Shown here: positions 14,618 to 22,834 of the stretch, piece by piece
How the letters are laid out: each line of letters opens with the position of its first letter
Position numbering within the stretch: position 1 is the stretch's first letter
NCBI GenBank assembly: GCA_017642565.1
Contig: JAGCOU010000041.1
Span: 1 to 32,247, forward strand
Origin: Alphaproteobacteria bacterium
GTDB lineage: Bacteria > Pseudomonadota > Alphaproteobacteria > Rs-D84
DNA: 32,247 nt
Direction: 5' to 3'
Notes under the pieces: model-generated
What the model was told of the DNA's origin: nothing
Databases searched by the model: none
Seen by the model: only the letters and a program-made list of their open reading frames with translations
Position numbers and translations under genes: made by a program

Positions 14618-15898
14618 ATGCAAGTAACAGCAACATTGAAGAACCCAAACGTCGAATCAATCATGGGGGCTTTTGCGGCCAAAATAGATTCAAGCGCGTT
14701 TGCAACATGGATTGCCCCTCTTAAAATGGAAGTGTGTCAAAAGTGTTTAAACCTTGTTGCGCAAAACCAATTTACCGCCGACTATGTCAAAAGAGAATAC
14801 GGAGAAATCCTGAAGGCAATAGCGGCGGATTTTCTTTTAGATTTAAATATTGTGGCTGGGGCGACTGTTAATAATATTGCAAAATGTGCAAATGATAATG
14901 TGGTTTGTGAATTTGTTCCTGCTGCAAAAACTCAAAGCGCAAAACAAAACGGTTTTGATAAATTTATCTGTTGTGATGAAAATATGTTTGCTGTTGCTGC
15001 GTGCAAAAAAATAGCAATGGCGAATGCTTCATTTTCTCAGTTATTTATATATGGTGGAAGCGGTGCTGGGAAATCTATGTTATTAGATTGTATTTGCGAT
15101 TCGTTTTCTGGGCATGTTGTTAAAATGACAGGTGGTCAATTTGTTGCAGATTTTGCTCGCTCTTTGCGCGATAAAACGATTTTTTCTTTTAAAGATTACT
15201 GTCGTAATTGTGATATATTTATGATGGACGATGTGTGTGCGTTGGCTGGTAAACGTGCAAGCATGGATGAATTTTTGCAATTGATTATGGATTTGAAAAC
15301 TGCTGGCAAAAGTATTGTCCTTACTGCGAATTGTGCGCCAAGCGCGTTAAATGGTTTCGATAGACGTGTTCAATCTTTGTTTGCTTCTGGTTTGGTTGTT
15401 GATGTTGTTGCACCAAATGCTTATGTTCGTCGTTCTATGTTGGTGCGCGCAGGTGTCAAAACAGATGTCGCAGACGAATTGTCAAAATCTATTGCTGCTG
15501 ATGGACATTTAGTAGACGGCATTATCAACAAAATAAAAACATACACAGAATTAATGGGCGAAAGCGTTAATATGGAAATTGCTTCTCGTTTGTTGGCTGA
15601 TGTGTTGCAAAAAAATAAAACACCAATTGCTATGGTAAAGGCAATGTGTGAAAAAATGTCTGTGTCATACGAAGAAGTTTGTGGTAATTCTCGTGCTCGC
15701 CGTCTTGTGCGTGCGCGTCAAATAATGATGGTTGCATTAAAGTCTGCAACAAATTTATCTTTGACAGAAATTGGTAATGTTTGTGGTGGACGCGATCATG
15801 CCACAGTGGTTTATGCACTTAATCAAATTGAAAATCAAAAGACAGTAGATTTGATGCTGAATGCAGAAATAGACGCGATGATTAAATTGTGCAAATAG
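14618..15898 (+). CDS. dnaA: Divergent replication initiator DnaA
   Basis: DnaA binds origin boxes and, with ATP, opens the origin. The 426-residue protein has the N-terminal domain ('SSAFATWIAPLKM' and 'FTADYVKREYGEIL', about residues 24-70), an AAA+ core with Walker A GGSGAGKS (146-153) and Walker B 'IFMMDDV' (200-206), and a C-terminal DNA-binding domain with the signature 'IGNVCGGRDHATVVYAL' (385-401). By alignment with the E. coli protein, the arginine finger (Arg285, in 'SRF') reads Leu254 ('QSLFASG'), and the sensor-2 Arg region 'NVRELEGALNR' reads 'DGHLVDGIINK'. The start is ATG 14618, with AAGGAG at 14604-14609; the in-frame TTG at 14594 lacks a site. No second DnaA copy is in the window. 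Confidence 0.9.
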   Translation: MQVTATLKNPNVESIMGAFAAKIDSSAFATWIAPLKMEVCQKCLNLVAQNQFTADYVKREYGEILKAIAADFLLDLNIVAGATVNNIAKCANDNVVCEFVPAAKTQSAKQNGFDKFICCDENMFAVAACKKIAMANASFSQLFIYGGSGAGKSMLLDCICDSFSGHVVKMTGGQFVADFARSLRDKTIFSFKDYCRNCDIFMMDDVCALAGKRASMDEFLQLIMDLKTAGKSIVLTANCAPSALNGFDRRVQSLFASGLVVDVVAPNAYVRRSMLVRAGVKTDVADELSKSIAADGHLVDGIINKIKTYTELMGESVNMEIASRLLADVLQKNKTPIAMVKAMCEKMSVSYEEVCGNSRARRLVRARQIMMVALKSATNLSLTEIGNVCGGRDHATVVYALNQIENQKTVDLMLNAEIDAMIKLCK

Positions 15899-15933
15899 AA
15901 ATTTTCGGTAAGCGAAAAAAAGGAGAGAAAAAT

Positions 15934-15960
15934 ACCTGCCGTTTTCGGCGGGTGTTTTTT
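15934..15960 (+). terminator. Intrinsic terminator after dnaA
   Basis: ACCTGCCG, TTTT loop, CGGCGGGT followed by GTTTTTT. It lies 36 bases after the dnaA stop. Confidence 0.85.
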
Positions 15961-15967
15961 GCGTCGA

Positions 15968-16084
15968 AAAGGAACGTTTGAGTAGTATTTATATAAATTG
16001 AAAATCAGTGAGAAAAAAACCTAGATTTCCGGGGTTTTGTTTTTTTGTTTCAATGGGCAAATAGTTTGATTTAAACGTTCCTTT
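15968..16084. repeat. 117-bp nested inverted-repeat element (MITE-like or long hairpin)
   Basis: Perfect 12-bp terminal inverted repeats, AAAGGAACGTTT (15968-15979) and AAACGTTCCTTT (16073-16084), enclose further symmetric pairs: ATTGAAA (15997-16003) with TTTCAAT (16048-16054), and AAAACC (16016-16021) with GGTTTT (16033-16038). The arms are nearly equal in length, so the whole can fold as one long imperfect hairpin. I see no clear target-site duplication. The right end overlaps the promoter of the next gene. Confidence 0.5.
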
Positions 16085-16094
16085 GTGTTATACT
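16066..16094 (+). promoter_or_regulatory. Sigma-70-type promoter of the 16116 gene
   Basis: TTGATT (16066-16071), 17-base spacer, TATACT (16089-16094). The -35 hexamer lies at the edge of the right inverted repeat of the preceding element, and the spacer contains that repeat. Confidence 0.65.
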
Positions 16095-16115
16095 ATTTAC
16101 GATAGAGGGAGTGCC

Positions 16116-16922
16116 GTGAAAAAACTTTGTTTTATCGGTATAATTCTTGCATTAACGCCAAGTTTAAGTTTTGGTGATAATTTTCGTGTAAATAAACTTG
16201 TCCAAGAAAAACAGCGCAAAATGGCAGAACTCGAAAAATGTATGGGGTCAACGAAGGGATTAAAGATAGCTGGTATATCAACACTTGGTCTAACGGCTGT
16301 TGGTGTTGCTGGCAATGTAATTGAGGCGAAAAAGATAAAAGAATATGATGACAAAATAGAAAGCACTGAAAAAAGCATAGCAAAAACCCAAAAACAAATA
16401 GAAAAAGCGCGTGCAGATTTAGCAAAACAACAAGCAGAGGCTGGGCAAGATAGTTCCCAAATAGTTATGTCTGAGACTGATAAGGTTATGCAAGAAAAAT
16501 TGAAAACACAAACATTTACAACGGGGGTTGCCAAAAATAAATATGGAGAATGCAAAGGTTTTAATGTTTCTATATCTGCGGAAGATTGTAAAGATTTATT
16601 AAATGAGACTTGGTTTGTTGAAGGTGAAGAAATGTCAAGTGGTGGAGTGTCCAGTTGTTCTGTGACCAAAGGTGTTGTTGGACAGGCAGGGGCGCTAAAT
16701 GATGAAAGCGATGGGGCTTATTGTTGGTGCAGTATGCTGGGTGCACAAGGTACAGATTCAGATACATTGTATCTTAGTAATTCTTCTTGGGTGTATATAG
16801 GTGATTTAGGTAGCAATTGTGGCGCAAAGTGTGCTTATGAATGTGCAACAAAAGTTTTAAAAGATAAAGACATTAGAAAAGTTATTATGAATGCAGTATG
16901 GTTTCATAAAATAGATATATAA
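16116..16922 (+). CDS. Secreted coiled-coil hypothetical protein with Cys-rich C-terminus
   Basis: A 268-residue exported protein starting with GTG at 16116, with an AGAGGGAG site just upstream; an upstream in-frame TTG at 16083 lies before the predicted transcript start. The signal peptide ends at 'SLSFG' (about residue 20). A Gly/Ala-rich hydrophobic segment follows near 48-66 ('GLKIAGISTLGLTAVGVAGN'), then a coiled coil (about 68-115) rich in Lys, Glu and Gln. The C-terminal domain has about a dozen cysteines, including 'YCWC' and 'CGAKCAYEC'. I do not recognise a family. The signal-peptide, Gly-rich and Cys-domain order partly resembles the protein at 11914. A surface or periplasmic role is inferred. 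Confidence 0.75.
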   Translation: MKKLCFIGIILALTPSLSFGDNFRVNKLVQEKQRKMAELEKCMGSTKGLKIAGISTLGLTAVGVAGNVIEAKKIKEYDDKIESTEKSIAKTQKQIEKARADLAKQQAEAGQDSSQIVMSETDKVMQEKLKTQTFTTGVAKNKYGECKGFNVSISAEDCKDLLNETWFVEGEEMSSGGVSSCSVTKGVVGQAGALNDESDGAYCWCSMLGAQGTDSDTLYLSNSSWVYIGDLGSNCGAKCAYECATKVLKDKDIRKVIMNAVWFHKIDI

Positions 16923-16957
16923 AAAAACACCCACCAAAAGTGAAGTGTGTTTTTTAT
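16921..16957. terminator. Shared terminator between the 16116 gene and dnaJ
   Basis: Imperfect hairpin AAAAACAC...GTGTTTTT with inner CAC/GTG, flanked by A- and T-runs. It lies between convergent genes and can serve both. Confidence 0.65.
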
Positions 16958-18088
16958 TTAAAACCAACTTTTCTTTTCCGTTTTATTGCCGGCGAAATCG
17001 TTTAAGGCTTTCTTTTGTTTTTCGCTTAATTTTTTTGGAATTGTAATTCCTATTTCTATGTATAAATCGCCAAAGCCACCGCGACCAGTTGGCATACCGT
17101 GTCCACGAACACGTAATTTTTCGCCTACTTGGGTGCCGTTCGGTATCTTTACAGATAATTTTTTATCGTCCAAAGTTTCAATTTCTATTTCGCCACCAAG
17201 TGCTAGTGTTGCAAAATCTAAATCTTGGTGCATTAATAAATCGTTGCCGATGCGTTCAAATCGTTTGTCAGGGCGAATATGAACATCAATGTAAAAATCA
17301 CCGGCTTCGCCACCGTTCGGGGCGGCTTCGCCCATTCCTGCCATGCGCAGACGCGCGCCGTCCATGATGCCAGCAGGTATTTTTACATCCAATGTGCGTT
17401 GTTTGTTTACCGTTCCTGTTCCTTCGCAGGCACTGCATTTTTTATCAATCTTTTTACCCAATCCGTGACATTCAGGGCATGGGGTTTCAACTGCGAAAAA
17501 TCCCTGACGTGCATGAACATAACCTGTGCCACCACAAGTTGAACATTTTGGGGCTTCTTTGCCATCTGCTGTGCCGTGACCATTACATTTTTCGCATTTG
17601 ACAGCACTTGTGAATTTTACAGTGTGGGTTGTGCCGAAATATGCATCTTTTAAATCAATAACGACTTCGTCCAGTAAATCACGCCCGCGCATGTGCGAAG
17701 AATGTCCGTTTCCACCAAAATCGCCACCAAAACCAAAGCCACGCATCGCTTCGCGTAAAATATCTTCCATGCCACCCATGTCACCACCGCCCATATTGAA
17801 ATGAAAAGCACCATTCCCAAAAGGATTTCCGCCCATGCCAGCGCCAGCACTCGCCCCGTTGCCACCAGCAAAGGCTGCGTCACCAAATCTATCGTATGCC
17901 GCGCGTTTTTGAGGGTCTTTTAATATATCAAAAGCGTTATTAACTTCTTTGAATTTTTCTTCGGCTGTTTTATCACCTGGGTTTTTATCTGGGTGATATT
18001 TCATAACCAATTTATGATAAGCTTTTTTTATGTCAGCATCGCTAGCATCTCGTGCGACACCCAAGACTTCATAAGGATTTTTATTCAT
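16958..18088 (-). CDS. dnaJ: Chaperone protein DnaJ
   Basis: DnaJ is the Hsp40 co-chaperone that delivers clients to DnaK and stimulates its ATPase. The 376 residues give the full type I layout: J domain with HPD at residues 32-34, a Gly/Phe-rich linker (about 75-125), four CxxCxGxG zinc-finger repeats (about 150-215, from 'CEKCNGHG' to 'CSACEGTG'), and the C-terminal substrate-binding domains. dnaK, usually adjacent, is not in the window. A heat-shock-like promoter lies upstream. The gene shares a terminator with the convergent secreted-protein gene. Confidence 0.97.
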   Translation of the reverse strand: MNKNPYEVLGVARDASDADIKKAYHKLVMKYHPDKNPGDKTAEEKFKEVNNAFDILKDPQKRAAYDRFGDAAFAGGNGASAGAGMGGNPFGNGAFHFNMGGGDMGGMEDILREAMRGFGFGGDFGGNGHSSHMRGRDLLDEVVIDLKDAYFGTTHTVKFTSAVKCEKCNGHGTADGKEAPKCSTCGGTGYVHARQGFFAVETPCPECHGLGKKIDKKCSACEGTGTVNKQRTLDVKIPAGIMDGARLRMAGMGEAAPNGGEAGDFYIDVHIRPDKRFERIGNDLLMHQDLDFATLALGGEIEIETLDDKKLSVKIPNGTQVGEKLRVRGHGMPTGRGGFGDLYIEIGITIPKKLSEKQKKALNDFAGNKTEKKSWF

Positions 18089-18121
18089 AATTTTACCTGT
18101 TTAATTCTTTTTGTATCAAAT

Positions 18122-18149
18122 ATATAGGTATATTATATTAAAAATCAAG
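18122..18149 (-). promoter_or_regulatory. Candidate RpoH-type heat-shock promoter of dnaJ
   Basis: On the minus strand, CTTG (18149-18146), a 17-base spacer and CCTATAT (18128-18122). This resembles the alphaproteobacterial heat-shock sigma pattern (CTTG, 17-18 bases, C-Y-TAT-N-T). The same DNA can also be read as a weak housekeeping promoter (TTGATT and ATATAT), so the sigma factor is not certain. Confidence 0.45.
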
Positions 18150-18255
18150 TATATAAAAAGACTATTTTTTTGCTGTTTTTTTGGGAAAAGGGAATAGTTT
18201 CACTTGCTAAAATTTCAAAAATGTTCTAATAATATTGTGTTAAAAAGCAGGAAGA

Positions 18256-20223
18256 ATGATGAATAAATATGATGCTTCGGATATTCAGGTCTTGGAAGGT
18301 TTGGAACCAGTAAGGTTAAGACCGGGTATGTATATTGGTGGAACAGACGAGAAAGCCTGGCATCATTTGCCGGTCGAAATTATGGACAATTCTATTGACG
18401 AAGCTGTTGCTGGATTCGCAAAAAAGATAGTCGTCAATTTAATAGATGCTAAGACTATTGAAATTACAGATGATGGACGTGGAATACCTGTGGATGAACA
18501 TCCAAAATATCCTGGTAAATCCGCATTGGAAGTTATTTTAACAACTCTTCATTCTGGTGGAAAATTCAATAATAATGTTTATAAAACTAGTGGTGGACTA
18601 CATGGAGTTGGCAGTGCGGTTGTTAATGCTTTGTCTTCAAATATGGATGTGACAATTTCAAGAGATGGCTTTGAATGGAGACAGACTTTTTCGCGTGGCA
18701 AAGTGACGAGTCCTATTGTAAAAGGTAATCCTACGAAGGCACACGGAACAAGAATTAAATTCACTTTGGATGACGAAATTTTTGGTGAAAACGCTGTGTT
18801 CAAGCCAGTTAAGATTTATCGTATGGCGCGTGCTAAATCTTTCTTGTCGCGTGGTGTCAAAATCGAATGGCATTGTAATCCGGCTTTGCTGACAGAAGAT
18901 ATGAATATAGAAGCTGATAAAGTTTTTTACTATCCAAATGGGGTTGCTGATTTTATCACAGAAAAGACTGAATCTAAACCGTGCATTTTGCCCAAAATTT
19001 TCAGTGGTGCGATAGATTTTCCTGATGATAGTGGGCGTGTAGAATGGGCTTTGACTGTGTTGACTGATGAGAACGGTGCGGCATCTGATGATGGTTTCTT
19101 TGCGTCTTATTGTAATACGATTGCAACGGTTGATGGTGGAACACATGAAAATGGATTTAAGGCTGCTATTACCAAGGGATTAAAGGCCTATGGTGAAAAG
19201 GTGAATAACAAAGCGGCAGCATCTATTATTAGTGAAGATGTTTTTGATTCTGTTGCTGCAATTGTTTCTGTGTTTTACAAAACACCCCAATTTTTAGGAC
19301 AGACCAAAGAAAAATTGTCTAACCCTGAAATTGCGAGGTATACTGAAAACGCTTTGCGCGATCCGTGGGAAATGTTTTTGGCAGCAGACCCAAAAACAGC
19401 AAATGCATTGTTGGATTTTGTCGTGAATTTGGCTAATGCGCGTATTAAAACTAAACAAGTCAAAGATGTTGCGCGTAAAACACCAACCAAAAGAATTCGT
19501 ATGCCGGCAAAATTGGCAGATTGTTCAAAGCACGGTATAGAGGGAACTGAATTATTTATTGTTGAGGGAGAATCTGCTGGTGGAACCGCAAAACAGGCAC
19601 GTGACAGGGCAACCCAGGCTATTATGCCTTTGCGAGGCAAGGTATTAAATGTTCTATCTAATTCTGATGAACGTTTTAGCGCAAACAAGGAATTAAATGA
19701 TTTGATTGATATTATTGGTGCAGGAACAGTCAAAGATTGGAATGATGAAAAACTGAGATATGAAAAAATTATAGTAATGACTGATGCGGATGTGGACGGC
19801 AGTCATATTGCTTCGTTGCTGATGGCGTTCTTTTATCAATATATGCCGCAATTAATTTATGGGGGACATTTGTATTTGTCTTGTCCGCCGCTTTATAAAT
19901 TGACTTGTGGAACCGAATCGATTTATGTTGATACTGATGAAGAACTTGAAGAATTAAAAACCGGTAAATATAAAAATAAAAAGATTGAAATTTCACGATT
20001 CAAAGGGCTGGGTGAAATGATGCCAAATCAATTAAAAGAAACAACTATGTCGCCAAAGACACGCAGGTTGATTCGTGTTGATTTGCCACCTAAGACAGAA
20101 GACGGTCAAGAAGACACAGAAAAAACAAAAACACTCGTGTATGATTTAATGGGTAAAAAACCTGAATTTAGATTTAGGTTTATTACCGAACATGCCCAAT
20201 TTGTAAAAGATTTATTCGTGTAA
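18256..20223 (+). CDS. parE: DNA topoisomerase IV subunit B (ParE)
   Basis: ParE is the ATPase subunit of topoisomerase IV, which unlinks daughter chromosomes. The 655-residue protein has the GHKL ATPase domain ('VEIMDNSIDEAV', 'DDGRGIPVDEHPKYPGKSALE', 'GGLHGVGSAVVNALS'), the transducer domain and the Toprim domain ('FIVEGESAGGTAKQARDR', 'VMTDADVDGSHI'). The 'HPK-PGKSALEVILTTLH' and 'KQARDR' wording follows ParE of alphaproteobacteria and not GyrB, which usually has 'HAGGKF' after 'SAAEVIMT'. AGGAAG precedes the ATG. parC is not in the window. Confidence 0.92.
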   Translation: MMNKYDASDIQVLEGLEPVRLRPGMYIGGTDEKAWHHLPVEIMDNSIDEAVAGFAKKIVVNLIDAKTIEITDDGRGIPVDEHPKYPGKSALEVILTTLHSGGKFNNNVYKTSGGLHGVGSAVVNALSSNMDVTISRDGFEWRQTFSRGKVTSPIVKGNPTKAHGTRIKFTLDDEIFGENAVFKPVKIYRMARAKSFLSRGVKIEWHCNPALLTEDMNIEADKVFYYPNGVADFITEKTESKPCILPKIFSGAIDFPDDSGRVEWALTVLTDENGAASDDGFFASYCNTIATVDGGTHENGFKAAITKGLKAYGEKVNNKAAASIISEDVFDSVAAIVSVFYKTPQFLGQTKEKLSNPEIARYTENALRDPWEMFLAADPKTANALLDFVVNLANARIKTKQVKDVARKTPTKRIRMPAKLADCSKHGIEGTELFIVEGESAGGTAKQARDRATQAIMPLRGKVLNVLSNSDERFSANKELNDLIDIIGAGTVKDWNDEKLRYEKIIVMTDADVDGSHIASLLMAFFYQYMPQLIYGGHLYLSCPPLYKLTCGTESIYVDTDEELEELKTGKYKNKKIEISRFKGLGEMMPNQLKETTMSPKTRRLIRVDLPPKTEDGQEDTEKTKTLVYDLMGKKPEFRFRFITEHAQFVKDLFV

Positions 20224-20251
20224 AAAAAATCCGCCGTTCAGGCGGATTTTT
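20224..20251. terminator. Bidirectional terminator between parE and pgsA
   Basis: AAAATCCGCC, GTTCA loop, GGCGGATTTT with T-run, between convergent genes. Confidence 0.88.
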
Positions 20252-20264
20252 ATTCTTATTTTCT

Positions 20265-20864
20265 TTATTTTACTTTCTTTAATTTTTGGGCGAATGTAAT
20301 TGTATATTGAAATGCACTCCAGATAGATGCAACCAAAGCGGCCCACAAACCAATAATGCCAATTTTAGGAAGTGCATAAATTAAATAGAATATCGCACGG
20401 TTTGTTGTGTCTGTTGTGACAGAAGAAAATACTGCAAACCATAACAAAAATGCAGCGATAGCAATCATTTGCAAGGTTGTTTTTATTTTGCCCATTGAAA
20501 AGCGAGCCTTTGGAACAGGCATTTCTATTTTTTGTGTTCCCAAAAATTCACGCAGACCACTGATGTATAATTCACGTGCAATCATAAATATTACAGGTAT
20601 CACAACAAACCAAACTGGTGTCATCAAAACCAGCATAATCAAAGTATTGCAGACTAATAATTTGTCGCCGATATGGTCAAGAACACCACCGAGTTTTGAA
20701 CAGCATTTATATTTGCGTGCTAAAAATCCATCGAACCAATCGGATATAGCGCCCAATGCAAACAGAATAAATGTTAACCATGGACGATTAAGCATGATTG
20801 TGAATATAATGGCAAATGCAGTTAATATGCGAAATATAGATAAAAAATTAACAAAAAATTTCAT
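20265..20864 (-). CDS. pgsA: CDP-diacylglycerol-glycerol-3-phosphate 3-phosphatidyltransferase
   Basis: PgsA makes phosphatidylglycerol phosphate from CDP-diacylglycerol and glycerol-3-phosphate, the first step of anionic phospholipid synthesis. The 199-residue membrane protein carries the CDP-alcohol phosphotransferase motif D-G-x2-A-R-x8-G-x3-D-x3-D ('DGFLARKY...GGVLDHIGD', about residues 42-64) between hydrophobic helices. The start at 20864 is preferred because AAGGAGA lies just upstream; a longer in-frame start at 20960 would overlap the uvrC end by 68 bases and lacks a good site. It follows uvrC by 28 bases, as in many bacteria. Confidence 0.93.
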   Translation of the reverse strand: MKFFVNFLSIFRILTAFAIIFTIMLNRPWLTFILFALGAISDWFDGFLARKYKCCSKLGGVLDHIGDKLLVCNTLIMLVLMTPVWFVVIPVIFMIARELYISGLREFLGTQKIEMPVPKARFSMGKIKTTLQMIAIAAFLLWFAVFSSVTTDTTNRAIFYLIYALPKIGIIGLWAALVASIWSAFQYTITFAQKLKKVK

Positions 20865-20892
20865 TGTGTTTCTCCTTAGGTTTATGTTTATA

Positions 20893-22320
20893 TTATAGCA
20901 TTTCTGAATGAAAATATTTATATATTTTTTCTGCTGCGGATTTTCCAAGACCAGGGACATGTAACAGAGATTTTAAATCAGCGTCCATAATAGAATGCAC
21001 AGAACCATAGTGTTGCAAAAGTTGTTTTTTGCGAATCGGTCCAATGCCTTCGATTTCGTCCAGAACCGATGCGGTCATTTGTTTTGCGCGCGTGGTGCGG
21101 TGATAAGTTATAACGAATCTGTGCGCTTCATCACGAACATTTCGTAAAAGTAAAAACAAAGGCGAATCTTTGGCGAGACTTTTATTAACTGTCCCGTCTG
21201 GCATTATAAAGTGTTCGTCTCCGTTTCTAACAACACCTTTGGTGACACCTAGAACTGGTATTTTTCCGTTTGCTACTTTGGTTGCAATATTCCATTGAGC
21301 GGGACCGCCATCAACGATTATTAAATCAAGTTTTGGACCGTCTTTTATTGCGCGAGTTACAAATTCTTCCATCATAGCGATATCGTTTCCGGCGCGCGCT
21401 GAATCATGCAATTTAAAATGTCGGTAAGAGGTTTTTATAAAACCTTCGTGTCCAAATGCTATCATTGCACCAACTGGTTGTTTGCCAAACAAATGAGAGT
21501 TATCAAATACACCAACACAATTTAATTTTAGATTTAACCATTGTTCAAGTTCTGTGACATTTTTGTCCCATTGTAAATTTGGTGTATACGGTGTATTCTG
21601 TCGTATACCGCGATTTGTAGTTGTTGTTAATGCAGTGATTTTATCGCGTATAATTGCTGCGTTTTCATAGTCTGTTTTATCAGAAAAATCTTTCATTAAT
21701 TTTGTTAAATCTACGATGATTGGTTCGCTGTCTCCTGTTAATATTCTGCGTGCCAAAGCAACATTTTTATCATAATCTGTTTGTGGAATACAACATGGGG
21801 CACTGCATCTTCCTATTTGATAAAGCAGGCATGGTCGAGAACGATTTTTCATAAATGTATCAATACATGTACGAAGTTTGCATACGCGCTGAATTGTTTT
21901 TATTGTGTCGTTCAAAGCAGATACTGATGGGTATGGTCCAAAAACATCTTTCTTTTGAGAAATTTTGCCCCTGAATTTAAGCAGACGCGGAAATTCATGT
22001 TTGGTTAAAGCTAGCATTGGATACATTTTTCCGTCTGTTAGCATAATGTTATATTTTGGTTTAAATGTTTTTATCAGTTTTTGTTCCAAAATTAATGCGT
22101 CTTGTTCGCTGTTTGTGGTTTCCCAGTCTACGCGTTTTACCAACAAGCGCATAACTTGTTTATGATTTTCCAGTTTTGAGATATCTATATACTGTCGCAG
22201 GCGATTAAGCAGGTTTTTGGCTTTCCCTACATACAAAAGATTCCCGTCCCTGTCGTACATTTTATATACCCCAGGTGACAAAGGAGCGTTTTCAATTAAA
22301 TCTCTAAATTGAATATTCAT
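20893..22320 (-). CDS. uvrC: UvrABC excinuclease subunit C, short form
   Basis: UvrC makes the two incisions of nucleotide excision repair. The 475-residue protein has a GIY-YIG domain ('GVYKMYD...LLYVGKAKNLLNRL', residues 17-42), a four-Cys group (152, 164, 172, 176) in the position of the reported Fe-S site, a UVR motif (about 204-238), an RNase H-like domain with Asp273 ('FDNSH'), Asp337 ('VDGGP') and His400 ('DEAHRF'), and C-terminal HhH repeats. Asp-Asp-His spacing matches other UvrCs. Only about 38 residues separate the UVR motif from Asp273, against about 125-130 in typical proteins, so the intervening segment is largely missing. Catalytic residues are kept, so it is probably functional. 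pgsA follows in the same operon. Confidence 0.94.
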   Translation of the reverse strand: MNIQFRDLIENAPLSPGVYKMYDRDGNLLYVGKAKNLLNRLRQYIDISKLENHKQVMRLLVKRVDWETTNSEQDALILEQKLIKTFKPKYNIMLTDGKMYPMLALTKHEFPRLLKFRGKISQKKDVFGPYPSVSALNDTIKTIQRVCKLRTCIDTFMKNRSRPCLLYQIGRCSAPCCIPQTDYDKNVALARRILTGDSEPIIVDLTKLMKDFSDKTDYENAAIIRDKITALTTTTNRGIRQNTPYTPNLQWDKNVTELEQWLNLKLNCVGVFDNSHLFGKQPVGAMIAFGHEGFIKTSYRHFKLHDSARAGNDIAMMEEFVTRAIKDGPKLDLIIVDGGPAQWNIATKVANGKIPVLGVTKGVVRNGDEHFIMPDGTVNKSLAKDSPLFLLLRNVRDEAHRFVITYHRTTRAKQMTASVLDEIEGIGPIRKKQLLQHYGSVHSIMDADLKSLLHVPGLGKSAAEKIYKYFHSEML

Positions 22321-22369
22321 TAATTATATGATATTATAAAAGAAAGAAAAATCAAATAGAGGTGTAAAA

Positions 22370-22831
22370 ATGAGACAAGAATCAGGTCGTTCTATGATTG
22401 AAATGGTCGGCGTATTGGCTATTATGGGTATGTTAACAGCAACTGCTTTTGCTTTGATTTCTCTGGGAATTAATAGACAAAAACAGGCACGCGTAGTTGA
22501 CGATGTGGTTACAATGGTTGCCGGGGTGCGAAGCCTTTTGGGTGATTATGACGATTTTTCAAATATTGATAATGCTACGATTTTCGGTGCAATATCGGTA
22601 AGTAATAAAAACCCATACGGCGGAACATACGAATTGTCTGTGGATAGTTCTAATACTCGTCAATTTATTGTAAAAATAAACGGATTAACAAAAAGTGATT
22701 GTGAGGCGCTGAAAACAAAAGCATGGACAGAATCTGTGGGATATGTTTCTTCGGATCATAAAGAGAGTGGGGCTTCTGCGAATTGTGTTGATGGAAAAGA
22801 AAATGTCGTTTCCATTGTGTACGGCGAATAA
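22370..22831 (+). CDS. Type IV prepilin-like protein
   Basis: A 153-residue protein with a class III signal: a short leader (MRQESG) followed by RSMIEMVGVLAIMGML, so cleavage after Gly6 leaves Glu at +5 and a long hydrophobic helix, as in type IV pilins and pseudopilins. The C-terminal part contains two Cys (about 123 and 145) that may form the pilin disulfide loop. The leader is short, and the mature N-terminus resembles type IVb-like pilins. AGAGGTG precedes the ATG. It opens an operon in which the stop lies 3 bases before the rluC-like start. No prepilin peptidase or pilus ATPase is near. Function as pilin or minor pilin is inferred. Confidence 0.82.
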   Translation: MRQESGRSMIEMVGVLAIMGMLTATAFALISLGINRQKQARVVDDVVTMVAGVRSLLGDYDDFSNIDNATIFGAISVSNKNPYGGTYELSVDSSNTRQFIVKINGLTKSDCEALKTKAWTESVGYVSSDHKESGASANCVDGKENVVSIVYGE

Positions 22832-22834
22832 TGT

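Noticed and set aside
15968..16084. Insertion sequence
   Set aside because: No transposase frame and no target-site duplication; called only as an inverted-repeat element.
18256..20223. gyrB as the identity of the type II topoisomerase gene
   Set aside because: The HPK-PGKSALEVILTTLH and KQARDR wording fits ParE; GyrB differs at these places.
20865..20960. Extended N-terminus of pgsA
   Set aside because: It would overlap uvrC by 68 bases, and the ATG at 20864 has a strong AAGGAGA site and the normal family length.
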